Made by a program: the position numbers and the translations under genes. This document shows positions 33,215 to 44,000 of a DNA stretch of 64,000 bases, one piece after another. A model generated the notes under the pieces. The model made no database searches, was not told the origin of the DNA, and saw only the letters and a list, made by a program, of their open reading frames with translations. Within the stretch, counting starts at the first letter, position 1; each line of letters begins with the position of its first letter. The DNA comes from Mucilaginibacter flavus (GTDB taxonomy: Bacteria; Bacteroidota; Bacteroidia; Sphingobacteriales; Sphingobacteriaceae), in NCBI RefSeq assembly GCF_030409315.1, contig NZ_JAUFPS010000027.1, forward strand, positions 1 to 64,000, read 5' to 3'.

Positions 33215-34975
33215 ATGAAGAGGATTATATGCAAGCCCTTAACGGCTGTGTTGGTCATCTCGCTTGCGATTATAACGTTTGGCTTTTCAGTAAAAATCAG
33301 CACCGATAAAACCCTTAAAGCCGATGTCAATAATGGCGGGCTATACCTGCCCGGCAATTTTAAGGCTACTATTGTAATTGACAGCCTGGCGGGTCGCGCA
33401 CGGCACCTGGCTGTAAATACCGACGGCGATATCTATGTAAAACTCCGCTTCCCCGATTCTATAGGTGGTAATGTTGCCGCCCGCGATACCGATCATGATG
33501 GCAGGGCTGATACTATCGTAAAGTTTGGTAATTATGATGATAAGGGGCCATACGGCACAGCCATGCGGGTGCATAAAGGCTATTTATATTTTAGTTCGGA
33601 AGTAAATGTTTATCGAACTAAATTAAACCCCAATACCTTGGTGCCCAATGGTCCGCTTGAGTTGATTTTGCACGATATCCATGGCGAGCATGAGCATGAT
33701 GCCAAACCGTTGGCTTTTGATAACAGCGGACATATGTACGTGGCTTTTGGAGCGCCATCAAACGCCTGCCAACAGCAAAACAGGGTGCCCGGCTCGCCGG
33801 GGATTAAGGGTTGCCCGCTATTGCAGGAGTATGGCGGCATCTGGCAGTTTGATGAGGCCAAGCCCAATCAGGAGCAAAGAGATGGCACCCGTTATGCCAC
33901 AGGTTTGCGCAGTGTAGTAGCTATGGATTGGAATAACGCCGATAACTGCCTGTACGTGGTTGCTCACGGGCGCGACGATTTACGCCTGCTGTTCCCCAAA
34001 AAGTTTAGCGCCTGGCAAAGCGCGGTTGCGCCGGCCGAGGAGTTTTTGAAAATTAAACAAGGCACCGATGTAGGCTGGCCGTATTATTATTACGATCCTA
34101 TTCAGCATAAAAAACTGCTTAACCCCGAGTATGGCGGCGATGGTAAAAAGGCAGGCGAGGGCGCTAAATACGCGCAACCTCTGATTGCTTTCCAGGCACA
34201 TTGGGCTCCTAACGATTTACTGTTTTACACCGGCAATCAGTTTCCTGCAAGATATAAAAATGGGGCTTTTGTGGCTTTCCATGGTTCAACCAACCGGTCG
34301 CCATATCCGCAGGCTGGTTTTTTTGTGGCTTTTGTTCCTTTTAAAGATGGTAAACCGGCAGGCAACTGGGAAATATTTGCCGATGGTTTTGCCGGGCGAA
34401 ACACGGTAGTAAGCGTAAGCGACGCCGAGTGCCGCCCTATGGGGTTATCAATGGGCCCCGATGGTTCGTTATATGTGAGCGATACAGAAAAAGGACGGGT
34501 ATGGCGCATTTTTTATGAGGGCGATAAAGCACGGTTTGGTAAAAATCAGCTTGCTAAAATGGAGCAACGTAAACAACTGCCCAATTTTAAAATACCTAAC
34601 CAGGTACGCAACAACATTGCCACGGGTATGCTTAAAGGTGGCGCCCTTATCTACAATAAATACTGTGTTAACTGTCACCAAAAAAATGGTAAGGGAGATG
34701 GTAACCTTTTCCCGCCGCTAAGCGGATCTGAATGGGTAACGGGCGGGAAATATATGGAAAAAGAGCCTGGAATACGTGTGCTATTGAGCGGTTTAGAAGG
34801 GCCGGTGCAGGTGAAAAATAAACCTTACAATAGCGTAATGCCTAAACATAATTTTTTAAGCGACGGCGATATCGCTGCCGTGCTTACATACATCCGCAGT
34901 AATTTTGGCAATAACAGTAGTTTGGTTACGGCATCCGAAGTGAAAACGATTAGGGCAAGTTTGGGAGTAAAGTAA
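33215..34975 (+). CDS. PQQ-type sugar dehydrogenase fused to cytochrome c
   Basis: I start at 33215 (MKRIICKPL, a good export signal); the frame extends to 33179. The ~586-residue protein has a beta-propeller of the glucose/sorbosone dehydrogenase type (about residues 45-440: LPGNFKATIVIDSLAGRARHL; AFGAPSNACQQQNR; RYATGLRSVVAMDW; GPDGSLYVSDTEKGRVWRI), followed by a cytochrome c domain with CVNCH (about 484) and a late Met in NSVMPKHNFL as probable sixth ligand. It probably oxidises sugars in the periplasm and hands electrons to its own heme. It shares design with the gene at 10437. Confidence 0.86.
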   Translation: MKRIICKPLTAVLVISLAIITFGFSVKISTDKTLKADVNNGGLYLPGNFKATIVIDSLAGRARHLAVNTDGDIYVKLRFPDSIGGNVAARDTDHDGRADTIVKFGNYDDKGPYGTAMRVHKGYLYFSSEVNVYRTKLNPNTLVPNGPLELILHDIHGEHEHDAKPLAFDNSGHMYVAFGAPSNACQQQNRVPGSPGIKGCPLLQEYGGIWQFDEAKPNQEQRDGTRYATGLRSVVAMDWNNADNCLYVVAHGRDDLRLLFPKKFSAWQSAVAPAEEFLKIKQGTDVGWPYYYYDPIQHKKLLNPEYGGDGKKAGEGAKYAQPLIAFQAHWAPNDLLFYTGNQFPARYKNGAFVAFHGSTNRSPYPQAGFFVAFVPFKDGKPAGNWEIFADGFAGRNTVVSVSDAECRPMGLSMGPDGSLYVSDTEKGRVWRIFYEGDKARFGKNQLAKMEQRKQLPNFKIPNQVRNNIATGMLKGGALIYNKYCVNCHQKNGKGDGNLFPPLSGSEWVTGGKYMEKEPGIRVLLSGLEGPVQVKNKPYNSVMPKHNFLSDGDIAAVLTYIRSNFGNNSSLVTASEVKTIRASLGVK

Positions 34976-35044
34976 GCCTGCTGTAAAAGGTGGGGTGTTA
35001 TGAAATAGAAAACTCATGAAAACCCGAAACCTATAAATGACGAA

Positions 35045-35077
35045 AGACTTGCGAAGTTTTTAAAACTTCGCAAGTCT
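35045..35077. terminator. Bidirectional palindromic terminator
   Basis: AGACTTGCGAAGTTTT pairs perfectly with AAAACTTCGCAAGTCT around one base. It lies between two converging genes (stops at 34975 and 35127) and fits both as a bidirectional terminator. Confidence 0.65.
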
Positions 35078-35126
35078 GGTATCTACAGCGTGCTAATCAT
35101 TATTTAAGGCGCTAATCTAATGTCGC

Positions 35127-37706
35127 TTAATACGGCGTACTGATATTTAATTTTAATACTGTCGGTTCTTCCTCCTGCGGCCTTACCAATATTTCGGGAC
35201 TCAGGCCGCATTCGCGCATCAGTTTGGTATGGTTATAAGATATCTGCCTGTACAGTTGCGGGTCCATGATCCGGATTTGTTCGCAATTGATGAGTATAAA
35301 ATGGATGAACAGTTTGGATAGCTTATTGCCCGATTCATCGCACATTTGATAAAATTGGGTTAAATGGCCGTTGATGCTGGCTATATCGTTGAGCATAATG
35401 GCGGCTTTTATTTTAACGCAATACAAAAACGCCCGCATAAAAGGAGTGGCCGAATTTTCTCTGAGCTTACAGGCAGTTGATAAAGACTCATACATCCGCA
35501 GCATCTCGGTTTCGCTGTAAAGGAAGAAGTATGCGCTTGAAGCCATCACTTTTAAAAAGAAGCGATAAGTAAACGATGAATCTAAACAGGTTTTACATGT
35601 TTTTTGAGTGGCGTTTATAAACCTTAACACCTTAATTGGTTTTTGGGTGATGGATAATGAATAACCGGCAAGCAGGTAAATAAGGTCGTTACCTTTAAAG
35701 GTATGAACAGCGGTTTTGTGTTTTGGCGGGTTAAAGTAAAACCGGGTTAACTCCGCGAAAAACTCTTTTTTGATAATGCCATATTTAAAATACTGGTAAA
35801 TGGCATCTAAGCAGTGTAGCGGGTTGATATCGAAATGCTGAAAATCTTCGGGCGAGAAACTTCTCAGCTTTTTTAAATTATCATCCATACCGTTAAGATC
35901 AAGCTGGAAGATAGATATGGTTGCCAATGCTGTATAAACAAGCGCCTTTTTACTATTGGCGAGGTCAAATTTCAGCAGTGTTTGCAGAGTGTTTTTATAA
36001 TCCAGGTTGATGTATTCAAGCCCGAAAAAGTAATAGAACAAATCGTCGGTACAATCGGCCTTAAAGTAGTTGGCAACGGTTTCTGAATAAATAGGCGACG
36101 AGGATATTTTTAACAGCAAATCACCAATAAATACCACTAAATCTAATTTTTCTTTAGGATTAAGGCGTGTATAAGCCAATAACGCAAAGCTTTCCTGCTG
36201 CCCGTTTTTAACAGCATTCATCAGGCACCATTTTATAATGGGCAGTTTATGCTCGTTGTTATTGAATTTATCATTTATGGAATGAACAAGCTGCAGGTTA
36301 AAGCTCGATTCGTTTTCAAAAAGTAAGGTTTTCGCGATAGTATATTCTAAAAAGTTACTGTTACCAAACTGGATAATTGTTTTAAACATTAAGCTGCTGC
36401 TTATGTTAATCTCCCTTAAAAAACCAATGCTCAGCAATTCGGCATAGGCATGGCTGTATTGTTTAAGCAGGTCATTTACTTTCAGCTTGTCAATTTCATA
36501 TTGATCCTTTGTAAAATCCATTTCGCCTACCAGGGTGCGCAGCAAAATAATTTTTTCTGTGGCATAATGGCCCAGGTATACTTTATTAAGTATAAACGTT
36601 GATATAAGGTCATGAATGCAGATATGATCTGCCGAGCCAAAACTAAAATCGTCCTTATGTTGCTTATAATAAAACTGAAAGTATAGGGGATGATTAAAGT
36701 TTTTGGCAATATCAATGGCCATAAAGTTTTGAATGGCCGGGTTTATATTAAGGCAAAGCGCCTTAATTTCATTTAATGTAAACAGCGGCACGTTGGTTAC
36801 AAGGTTATTATCGGTTACAAAACCGGTAAACCATTTTTCATGGTCAAAATCCATCTCGTGCCGGTTGTTCATCCAGTTGGCCGAACGCATGGTAAGGATT
36901 AGTTTAAACCAGTCATGTGATTGGTAAAAAGAAAAAATATTGGTGAGTTGATTAAGTAAAAGATGGAATTGCTCTATTTTGAACATGTGCTCATCCAGTC
37001 CGTCTATGATAAAATAAAATTTACCATTGCCCCGTTTGTTAATATCAAATAAGGCGGCAATGTCATCATCGGATGAATAGCCAAGCAAAGCCAGCAACCA
37101 GTCGTTTAAATCGCGACCGCTTAAAAAAACGTTCATCAATGCGCTGCTGCTAAAAAACAGTATGATATCTTTATTATCATTAACAGCAATTTTTTCATCA
37201 ACCCAATGGCAAAGTGCCAGCGTTTTACCATAGCCAGATGGCGCCATGATAACGGTGCCAGTATAATCGCCGGTTAAAAACTCATCAAAGTGGTCGTTAA
37301 TGAATTTCCTTTCAATAGTTTGATTATAGGGAATACCTGTACGGTTCTTTAAGGCCTGTAAGGTAAAATTGGTGATTTTTGCCGCGTTTTGGCTCAGTAT
37401 TTTCCAATCCACATCGGTATTAGTTGTCTTTACAGCAAGGCTTTCCTGTTTTAAGCAGAAATCGTCCCAGCCTATATAACCACAGTATTTGGCCATCACT
37501 TCAATGGTAAATAGCGAGGGCTTAAACTTGCTGAATGCAAAACCATATACCCGTTTCAGAGTGGTTTCGCTTACGGTAAGTTTTGTTCCTGCAAATATCA
37601 TTGCCGAAAGTTCTTTACAATCACCGGGGGTGATGCTCTTAATATCGGAGCGATCCAGCACCCTGATTTTAAGAATTTCAAATAGTGTTGGTGAAAAGGT
37701 TATCAT
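35127..37706 (-). CDS. STAND/NACHT-like NTPase with N-terminal regulator-like domain
   Basis: I know no named family for the whole 859-residue protein. Residues 1-90 contain a motif found in many Bacteroidota signalling proteins (SETTLKRVYGF ... PSLFTIEVMAKYCGYIGWDDF). A P-loop APSGYGKTLAL (about 157) and a Walker B FYFIIDGLDEH (about 234) follow, with a sensor-like LILTMRSANW, so the centre is a STAND-type ATPase. The C-terminal half (about 400-859) is helical, with pairs such as YFFGLEYINLDYKNTLQTLLKF that suggest TPR-like repeats, a usual sensor. Such proteins can be transcription regulators or anti-phage sensors. It is divergent from the giant adhesin gene, so it may also be its regulator. 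Confidence 0.65.
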   Translation of the reverse strand: MITFSPTLFEILKIRVLDRSDIKSITPGDCKELSAMIFAGTKLTVSETTLKRVYGFAFSKFKPSLFTIEVMAKYCGYIGWDDFCLKQESLAVKTTNTDVDWKILSQNAAKITNFTLQALKNRTGIPYNQTIERKFINDHFDEFLTGDYTGTVIMAPSGYGKTLALCHWVDEKIAVNDNKDIILFFSSSALMNVFLSGRDLNDWLLALLGYSSDDDIAALFDINKRGNGKFYFIIDGLDEHMFKIEQFHLLLNQLTNIFSFYQSHDWFKLILTMRSANWMNNRHEMDFDHEKWFTGFVTDNNLVTNVPLFTLNEIKALCLNINPAIQNFMAIDIAKNFNHPLYFQFYYKQHKDDFSFGSADHICIHDLISTFILNKVYLGHYATEKIILLRTLVGEMDFTKDQYEIDKLKVNDLLKQYSHAYAELLSIGFLREINISSSLMFKTIIQFGNSNFLEYTIAKTLLFENESSFNLQLVHSINDKFNNNEHKLPIIKWCLMNAVKNGQQESFALLAYTRLNPKEKLDLVVFIGDLLLKISSSPIYSETVANYFKADCTDDLFYYFFGLEYINLDYKNTLQTLLKFDLANSKKALVYTALATISIFQLDLNGMDDNLKKLRSFSPEDFQHFDINPLHCLDAIYQYFKYGIIKKEFFAELTRFYFNPPKHKTAVHTFKGNDLIYLLAGYSLSITQKPIKVLRFINATQKTCKTCLDSSFTYRFFLKVMASSAYFFLYSETEMLRMYESLSTACKLRENSATPFMRAFLYCVKIKAAIMLNDIASINGHLTQFYQMCDESGNKLSKLFIHFILINCEQIRIMDPQLYRQISYNHTKLMRECGLSPEILVRPQEEEPTVLKLNISTPY

Positions 37707-37729
37707 GGTTATATGGTTTTATCATTATC

Positions 37730-37823
37730 ATACGTTATTATTATACGTTTGAAGTATGGTAAAATGTTTTGATCCAATTTACCTAATAAAAACGACGTAT
37801 ACCGTATTTATCAAGACATACGT
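37730..37823. promoter_or_regulatory. Cluster of four ATACGT motifs between the NTPase and the adhesin
   Basis: ATACGT or its complement occurs at 37730-37735, 37743-37748, 37795-37800 and 37818-37823, four copies within 94 bases of a divergent intergenic region. They may be operator sites. Confidence 0.35.
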
Positions 37824-38000
37824 AAATAAAATAGCGCCTGGTTGTAAGAATTTTTTTAATGAACAGAATGAACAATCATGTTTAATATGAATGGTATTTA
37901 ATGACCACGAAATAAGTGAATAAGATGTATTAATAATATTTCTTGATGCAACTGTACTTTTAGGCTGTGTAATAAATGCACCTACCTTAAATACATTTGC

Positions 38001-41000
38001 ATGAGAACTTCTACTCTCTTTAGCAGGTACATAAAAATTTTATGTTTGCTATTATTTTCTTCAAGTAAAATATTTGGTCAGCATCATTTTGCAACTAACC
38101 AGGCAAGCAGCAGCCCGAGTTTGCTTTGCGCGGGGTGCGTTGTAACCAACCAGGGTAACGCTGTCGACGGAAATCTGCAAACCTCATCTACATTAAATTT
38201 AACACTTGGGGTATTAGCGCAAACTTACCAGGAGCTTATATTTCCGGGCGCTGCAAAAGTAGCTGCCGGTACCCCGGTAACAATAAAGTTGGGTACTGCG
38301 GATAACCTGGCAGATTTGACTGTGCTGGGCGCTGTTACTATACAGGCTTATAACGGCAGTTCGGCCATAGGCAGCCCGGTTGCATTGCCCACTTTGATTA
38401 CCGCGGTAAGTAATAATAATCAGTACGAAGTTATTATCACCCCCGGCCAAACTTATGACAGGGTTAGGGTGACACTTAACGGCGGCCTGGCTGCCGTGTT
38501 AAGCAGTATATATGTGTACGATGCTTTTTATACCGATAACAGCGCCGCCTCATGCAGTGCAGCGTTTGACGAATTGCACGGTATTTCCGCAGGGCTTTTA
38601 AACCTGGGGGTAGATATTGGGGGGGTAGCCAATCCACAAAATGCTATTGACGGCAACATCAATACCGCGTCGACATTAAACGCCGGGGTAAACGTTTTGG
38701 GTGCCTACGCGCAACAAACCATCATTTTTAATCAAACATCTGTTCTGGGCGATTCTGTTCGGCTCACTATGGCAGTGCCTACAACTTTGTTAAACGCGGG
38801 TGTACTATCCAGCATATCGTTGTTAACCTTTAATGGCAATACCAGTAACAACGACGCTGTATTTTTGAACAGCAATTTATTACAGGTGCAATTGCTGGGT
38901 TTGTTATCTGTAGGTTCAACCCTTAGTAAGGTTGTTGTAACCTATGCCCCATCTAAACTATTTGATAGGGTACAGGTAAGGCTGGGCAGCGTTGCAGCCA
39001 ACGTGCTATCAACCCTAAATTTATATGAAGGCGAAAAACTGATTCCGAGGCCGATAATTAAGATTGGTAATGTAGCAACCAACGCTACATCTATTTGCGC
39101 TGGCAGTACGGTAAGTTTCAGTGTAAGCCCGGTGCCGAATACCACATTTGCCTGGTACACCACCCAAACGGGCGGCACTGCCATAGCGGGTGCAGGCACC
39201 ACATTTACAACTCCAGCCTTAAACGCAGCTACAACTTATTATGTAGGTGCAAGTCGCATTGGTTGCACCAACGAGTCTGAGCGGGCCCCGGTGGTGGTTA
39301 CCGTAAGCCAGATCCCCGCAGCGCCGGTTATTGTCAATGCCAACGCGACTGTTTGCCCTGGGGCTACGGCAACTTTTAGCGCTACGCCGGTAGCTGGAGT
39401 TACCGTAAACTGGTATACCGCTGCAACCGGCGGTACACCAATATTTACCGGCAACAACTATACAACAGCCGCTTTGGCAAGTACCACAAGCCTTTATGCC
39501 GAAGCTGTGGCCGGCGGTACCTGTGTAAGCCCAACCCGCACAAAAGTTACAGCAACAGTTAGTCCGCTGCCTGTGGTGCCAACCATTACCGCACCGGCCG
39601 TAACCATTTGCGATGGGGATGTAGCCATATTATCAATAGCGAACCCTGTTGCCGGCCAAACTTATAATTGGTATGGCGCTTCAACAGGCGGTACCATATT
39701 AGGTACGGGCGCAAACTTTACCACTCCCGCATTACATGCCAACACAAATTATTACGCCGAAGCGGTAAATGTAACTGGTTGTGCCAGCGCAACACGTGCA
39801 CAAGCTACCGTAACGGTAAGCCCTAAACCGGCTAACCCGGTTTTAAGTGCCAATAACTCAACAATTGTCGCCGGCCAAACTGCTACTATAACAGTAAGTA
39901 ATGCGCAGGCAGGTAACACTTATAACTGGTACACATCGGCAGCTGCGGCTACGCCGGTGTTTACAGGTAACCCTTATACTACCCCTTTATTGTATAGCAG
40001 CACTACTTATTATGTAGCGGCTGTAAATGCGGCCGGTTGCCAATCTGCTGCCAGAACTGCGGTTACCATTAATGTTACCATTAATAATAACGCCCCGTGT
40101 ACATTTGCCAATCAGCAAACTAATGATGTAAATGGTGTTTGCGTATTGTGCGGTATCACCAATCCTTTGCTGGCGACTGATGCTGATACTACCACGGCAT
40201 CAACCTTAACAGTAACTGCCGGTTTATTGGGCGGATACAGTGAGCAAACCATCCAGTTTCAACAAGCAGGTTTTGCAAAAGATACTATTAAACTGGTATT
40301 ACAAAGCCCGGTTGGCCTGGCCGATGCAGGTGTGTTGAGCGCTATACAGGTATCGTTGTTAAACGGTGCTACGGTAGCTAACACTTATACATTGGATAAT
40401 AACCTTATTACGGTGAGATTGCTAAACGGCACTAACCGTTATGTAGTTTTAATCCCTGCTACCGCGGCTTATGACAGGTTGCAGATCAGGCTTAACTCCG
40501 GTATCGCCAATCTGCTTACATCATTACAGATTTATTACGCTGTACAGCAATATCCCAAACCAATATTTAACCCTGCATCAACAGAAGTTTGTAAGGGCAG
40601 CCCTGCTACGGTATCTATTACCGCGCCATCGCCTGCAAATGGCACATTTAACTGGTATGCGGCTCCAACCGGAGGTTCGTCATTACACACCGGTACTACT
40701 TATACTACACCGGCGTTAAATGCCAATACTACTTATTATGTAGAATATAGCCGAGGTACCTGCGTAAGCCCAACGCGCTACGCGGTTACCGTTACGGTAG
40801 ATGATCCGCCGGCGAAACCAGTGGTTACACCAACCAGTGCCAGCATTAACAGTGGGCAAACCGCTACATTTAAAGCAACTGCTGTTACCAACGCTACCAT
40901 TAACTGGTATACACAAGCCACCGGCGGTACGCCTGTATTTACCGGAGGCACATTTACTACCCCGGTTTTAAATGCCAACACCACCTATTATGCCGAAACT

Positions 41001-44000
41001 GTTTTAGGTAACTGCGTATCACCAGATAGAACCGTGGTTCCGGTAACGGTTACACCAGTGGTTATCCCCGATGTAACTGTAAACCCGCCCACTCAGGCCG
41101 TAAACGCCGGTACATCGGCAACTATTACCGCATCATCAACCACGCCGGGTACTATATTTAACTGGTACACTACACCAACGGGTGGTACCAGTATATTCAC
41201 AGGCGCCACATTTACGTCGCCGGCGGTATTTAGCAATACTACTTACTATGCCGAGGCTGTGGTTACCGCTACCGGCACCAAATCGGCAACCAGGGCGGCA
41301 GGCAGCGTTACTGTAAACCCGGTTGGCAGCAACCCGGTACCTTGCGACGCCGCCATTGCCCAAACCAATACTACCAGCGGTTTGCTTTGTGTACTTTGCG
41401 GCATCGGTAATCCTGGCGGCGCTATTGATGCCAACAGCAATACCTTCTCGCAATTAAGCACGCCTGTAGGTTTATTAGGGGGCTATTCGCAACAGACACT
41501 TCAGTTTGCTAATGTGGCTCATGTTGGTGATAGCGTAATTGTTGACCTGGGTATTCCCGGCAGCCTGGCCAGTGTAGGCGTATTATCGCAAATTAGCCTG
41601 GCTACTTACAATGGGGCTACTTACAATAATGACCGTACTAATGTTAATGGCAATTTATTAACCATCCGTTTGCTGAGCGGGACAAGTTTGTTCCGTGTAG
41701 CCTTTAAAGCCACTGCCGATTTTGATAGGGTAGAGGTTAGGCTTAACTCTGGCGTAGCCGGGGTATTAAACACTTTAAATATTTACGATGCCGCGCAGGA
41801 AGTTGCCGCGCCGGTGATCACTGCAAATGCGGTATCAACCTGCGCCGGAACACAGAGCACGCTTACCGCTACAGTACCAAACTACGTTACCGTAAAATGG
41901 TATACAACAGCCACAGGTGGTACGCCGGTATTTACCGGGGCTACCTTCAATACGCCTGTTTTAAATGCTACCACAACTTATTATGCCGAAGCAAGCAGAA
42001 CATCAGACGGTTGTACCCAGGGTACCCGCACGCCGGTAACTGTAACAGTAACCACTACACCTGCAGCACCGGTTATAGCCAATGCTAACGCTACCGTTTG
42101 CCCTGGCTCAACAGCAACATTCAGCGCAAGCCCGGTTACAGGCGTAACCATAAACTGGTATACCACTGCAACCGGCGGCACCCCGGTATTTACGGGCAAC
42201 AGTTATACTACAGCAGCATTAAACTCAACCACCAGTTTTTATGCCGAGGCAGTAGCCGGCGGAACCTGCATAAGCGCGACCCGCACCAAAGTAACTGCAA
42301 CGGTTAGTGCCTTACCATCGGCACCAACCATCAGCACGCCAACCGTAACCATTTGCGATGGCGATGTCACCATCCTATCAGTAGCTAACCCGGTTGCCGG
42401 GCAAACCTATAACTGGTACAGTACCGCTACAGGTGGTACCGTGCTATACACTGGTGTAAACTTTACCACGCCGGCCTTACATGCCAATACCAATTACTAT
42501 GCAGAGGCGGTGAATGTAACCGGCTGTACCAGTGCAAGCAGATCGCTGGCGGCGGTAACTGTTAGCCCAAAACCGGCTAACCCTGTTTTGGCGGCCAATA
42601 GTTTAACAGTTGCGGCAGGCCAAAGCGCTACGATATCTGTTACCAACGCGGAAACCGGTGTTACTTACAATTGGTACACTTCGGCAGCGGCGGCTACCCC
42701 GGTATTTACAGGGAATACTTACACTACGCCATTATTATACAGCACCACCACCTACTACGTGGCGGGTGTTAACGCGGCGGGCTGTCAGTCGGCCGCCCGT
42801 ACTGCCGTAACCATTAATGTTACTATAAACAATAACGCGCCTTGTTCATTTGCCAACACGCAAACCAATGATGTAAATGGTGTTTGCGTACTGTGCGGAA
42901 TTACCAACCCGTTATTGGCAACTGATGCCGATACAACTACCGCGTCTACCTTAACAGTAACCGCCGGTTTATTGGGAGGCTACAGTGAGCAAACTGTGCA
43001 GTTTCAACAAGCTGGTTTTGCCGGTGATACCATCAGGCTGGTTTTACAAAGCCCTGTAGGTTTGGCCGATGTGGGTGTGTTGAGCGCCATCCAGGTATCG
43101 TTGCTAAACGGTGCTACCGTGGCAAATACTTACACTTTAGATAATAACCTTATCACGGTGAGATTGCTGAGCGGCACAAACCGTTACGTAGTGCTCATTC
43201 CGGCAACCGCGGCTTACGATAGGTTGCGCATCAGGCTTAACTCTGGTGTGGCTAATCTCCTTACCTCATTACAGGTTTACTATGCATTGCAGCAATATCC
43301 AAAACCAATATTTAACCCGGCATCAACTGAGGTTTGTAAGGGTAGCCCTGCCGTGGTTTCCATTACTGCACCATCGCCTGCAAACGGAACGTTCAACTGG
43401 TATGCTACCCCAACAGGTGGCGCGTCATTACATACCGGCACTACTTATACTACACCGAACCTGAATGCCAATACTACTTATTACGTTGAATACAGCCGAG
43501 GTACCTGCGTAAGTCCAACACGTTACGCGGTGGTGGTTACGGTAGATGATCCACCGGCAAAACCAACGGTGATCCCTGCCAGTGCCAGCATCAACACCGG
43601 CCAAACCGCTACATTTAAAGCTACAGCGGCCACCAATGCCACTATTAAATGGTATACACAAGCCACCGGCGGTACAGCGGTATTTACCGGAAGTACATTT
43701 ACCACGCCGGCTTTATCAGCCAATACAACATATTATGCCGAAACCGTTTTGGGTAACTGCGTATCACCAGACAGAACCGTTGTTCCGGTTATCGTTACAC
43801 CATTGGTTATACCAGATGTAGCAGTTGCACCGCCAACACAGGCTGTAAACGCGGGTACATCGGCTACCTTAACCGCTTCATCAACAACTCCCGGTACTAT
43901 ATTTAACTGGTATACTACCGCAACCGGTGGCACCAGCATTTATACCGGCGCTACCTTTACGTCGCCGCCATTGTTTGCGCCAACCACTTATTATGCTGAG

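Noticed and set aside
37992..37999. TACATTTG directly before the giant adhesin ATG as a promoter -7 box
   Set aside because: The start codon follows after one base, so transcription would start inside the coding region, and no TTG is found at the right distance upstream.
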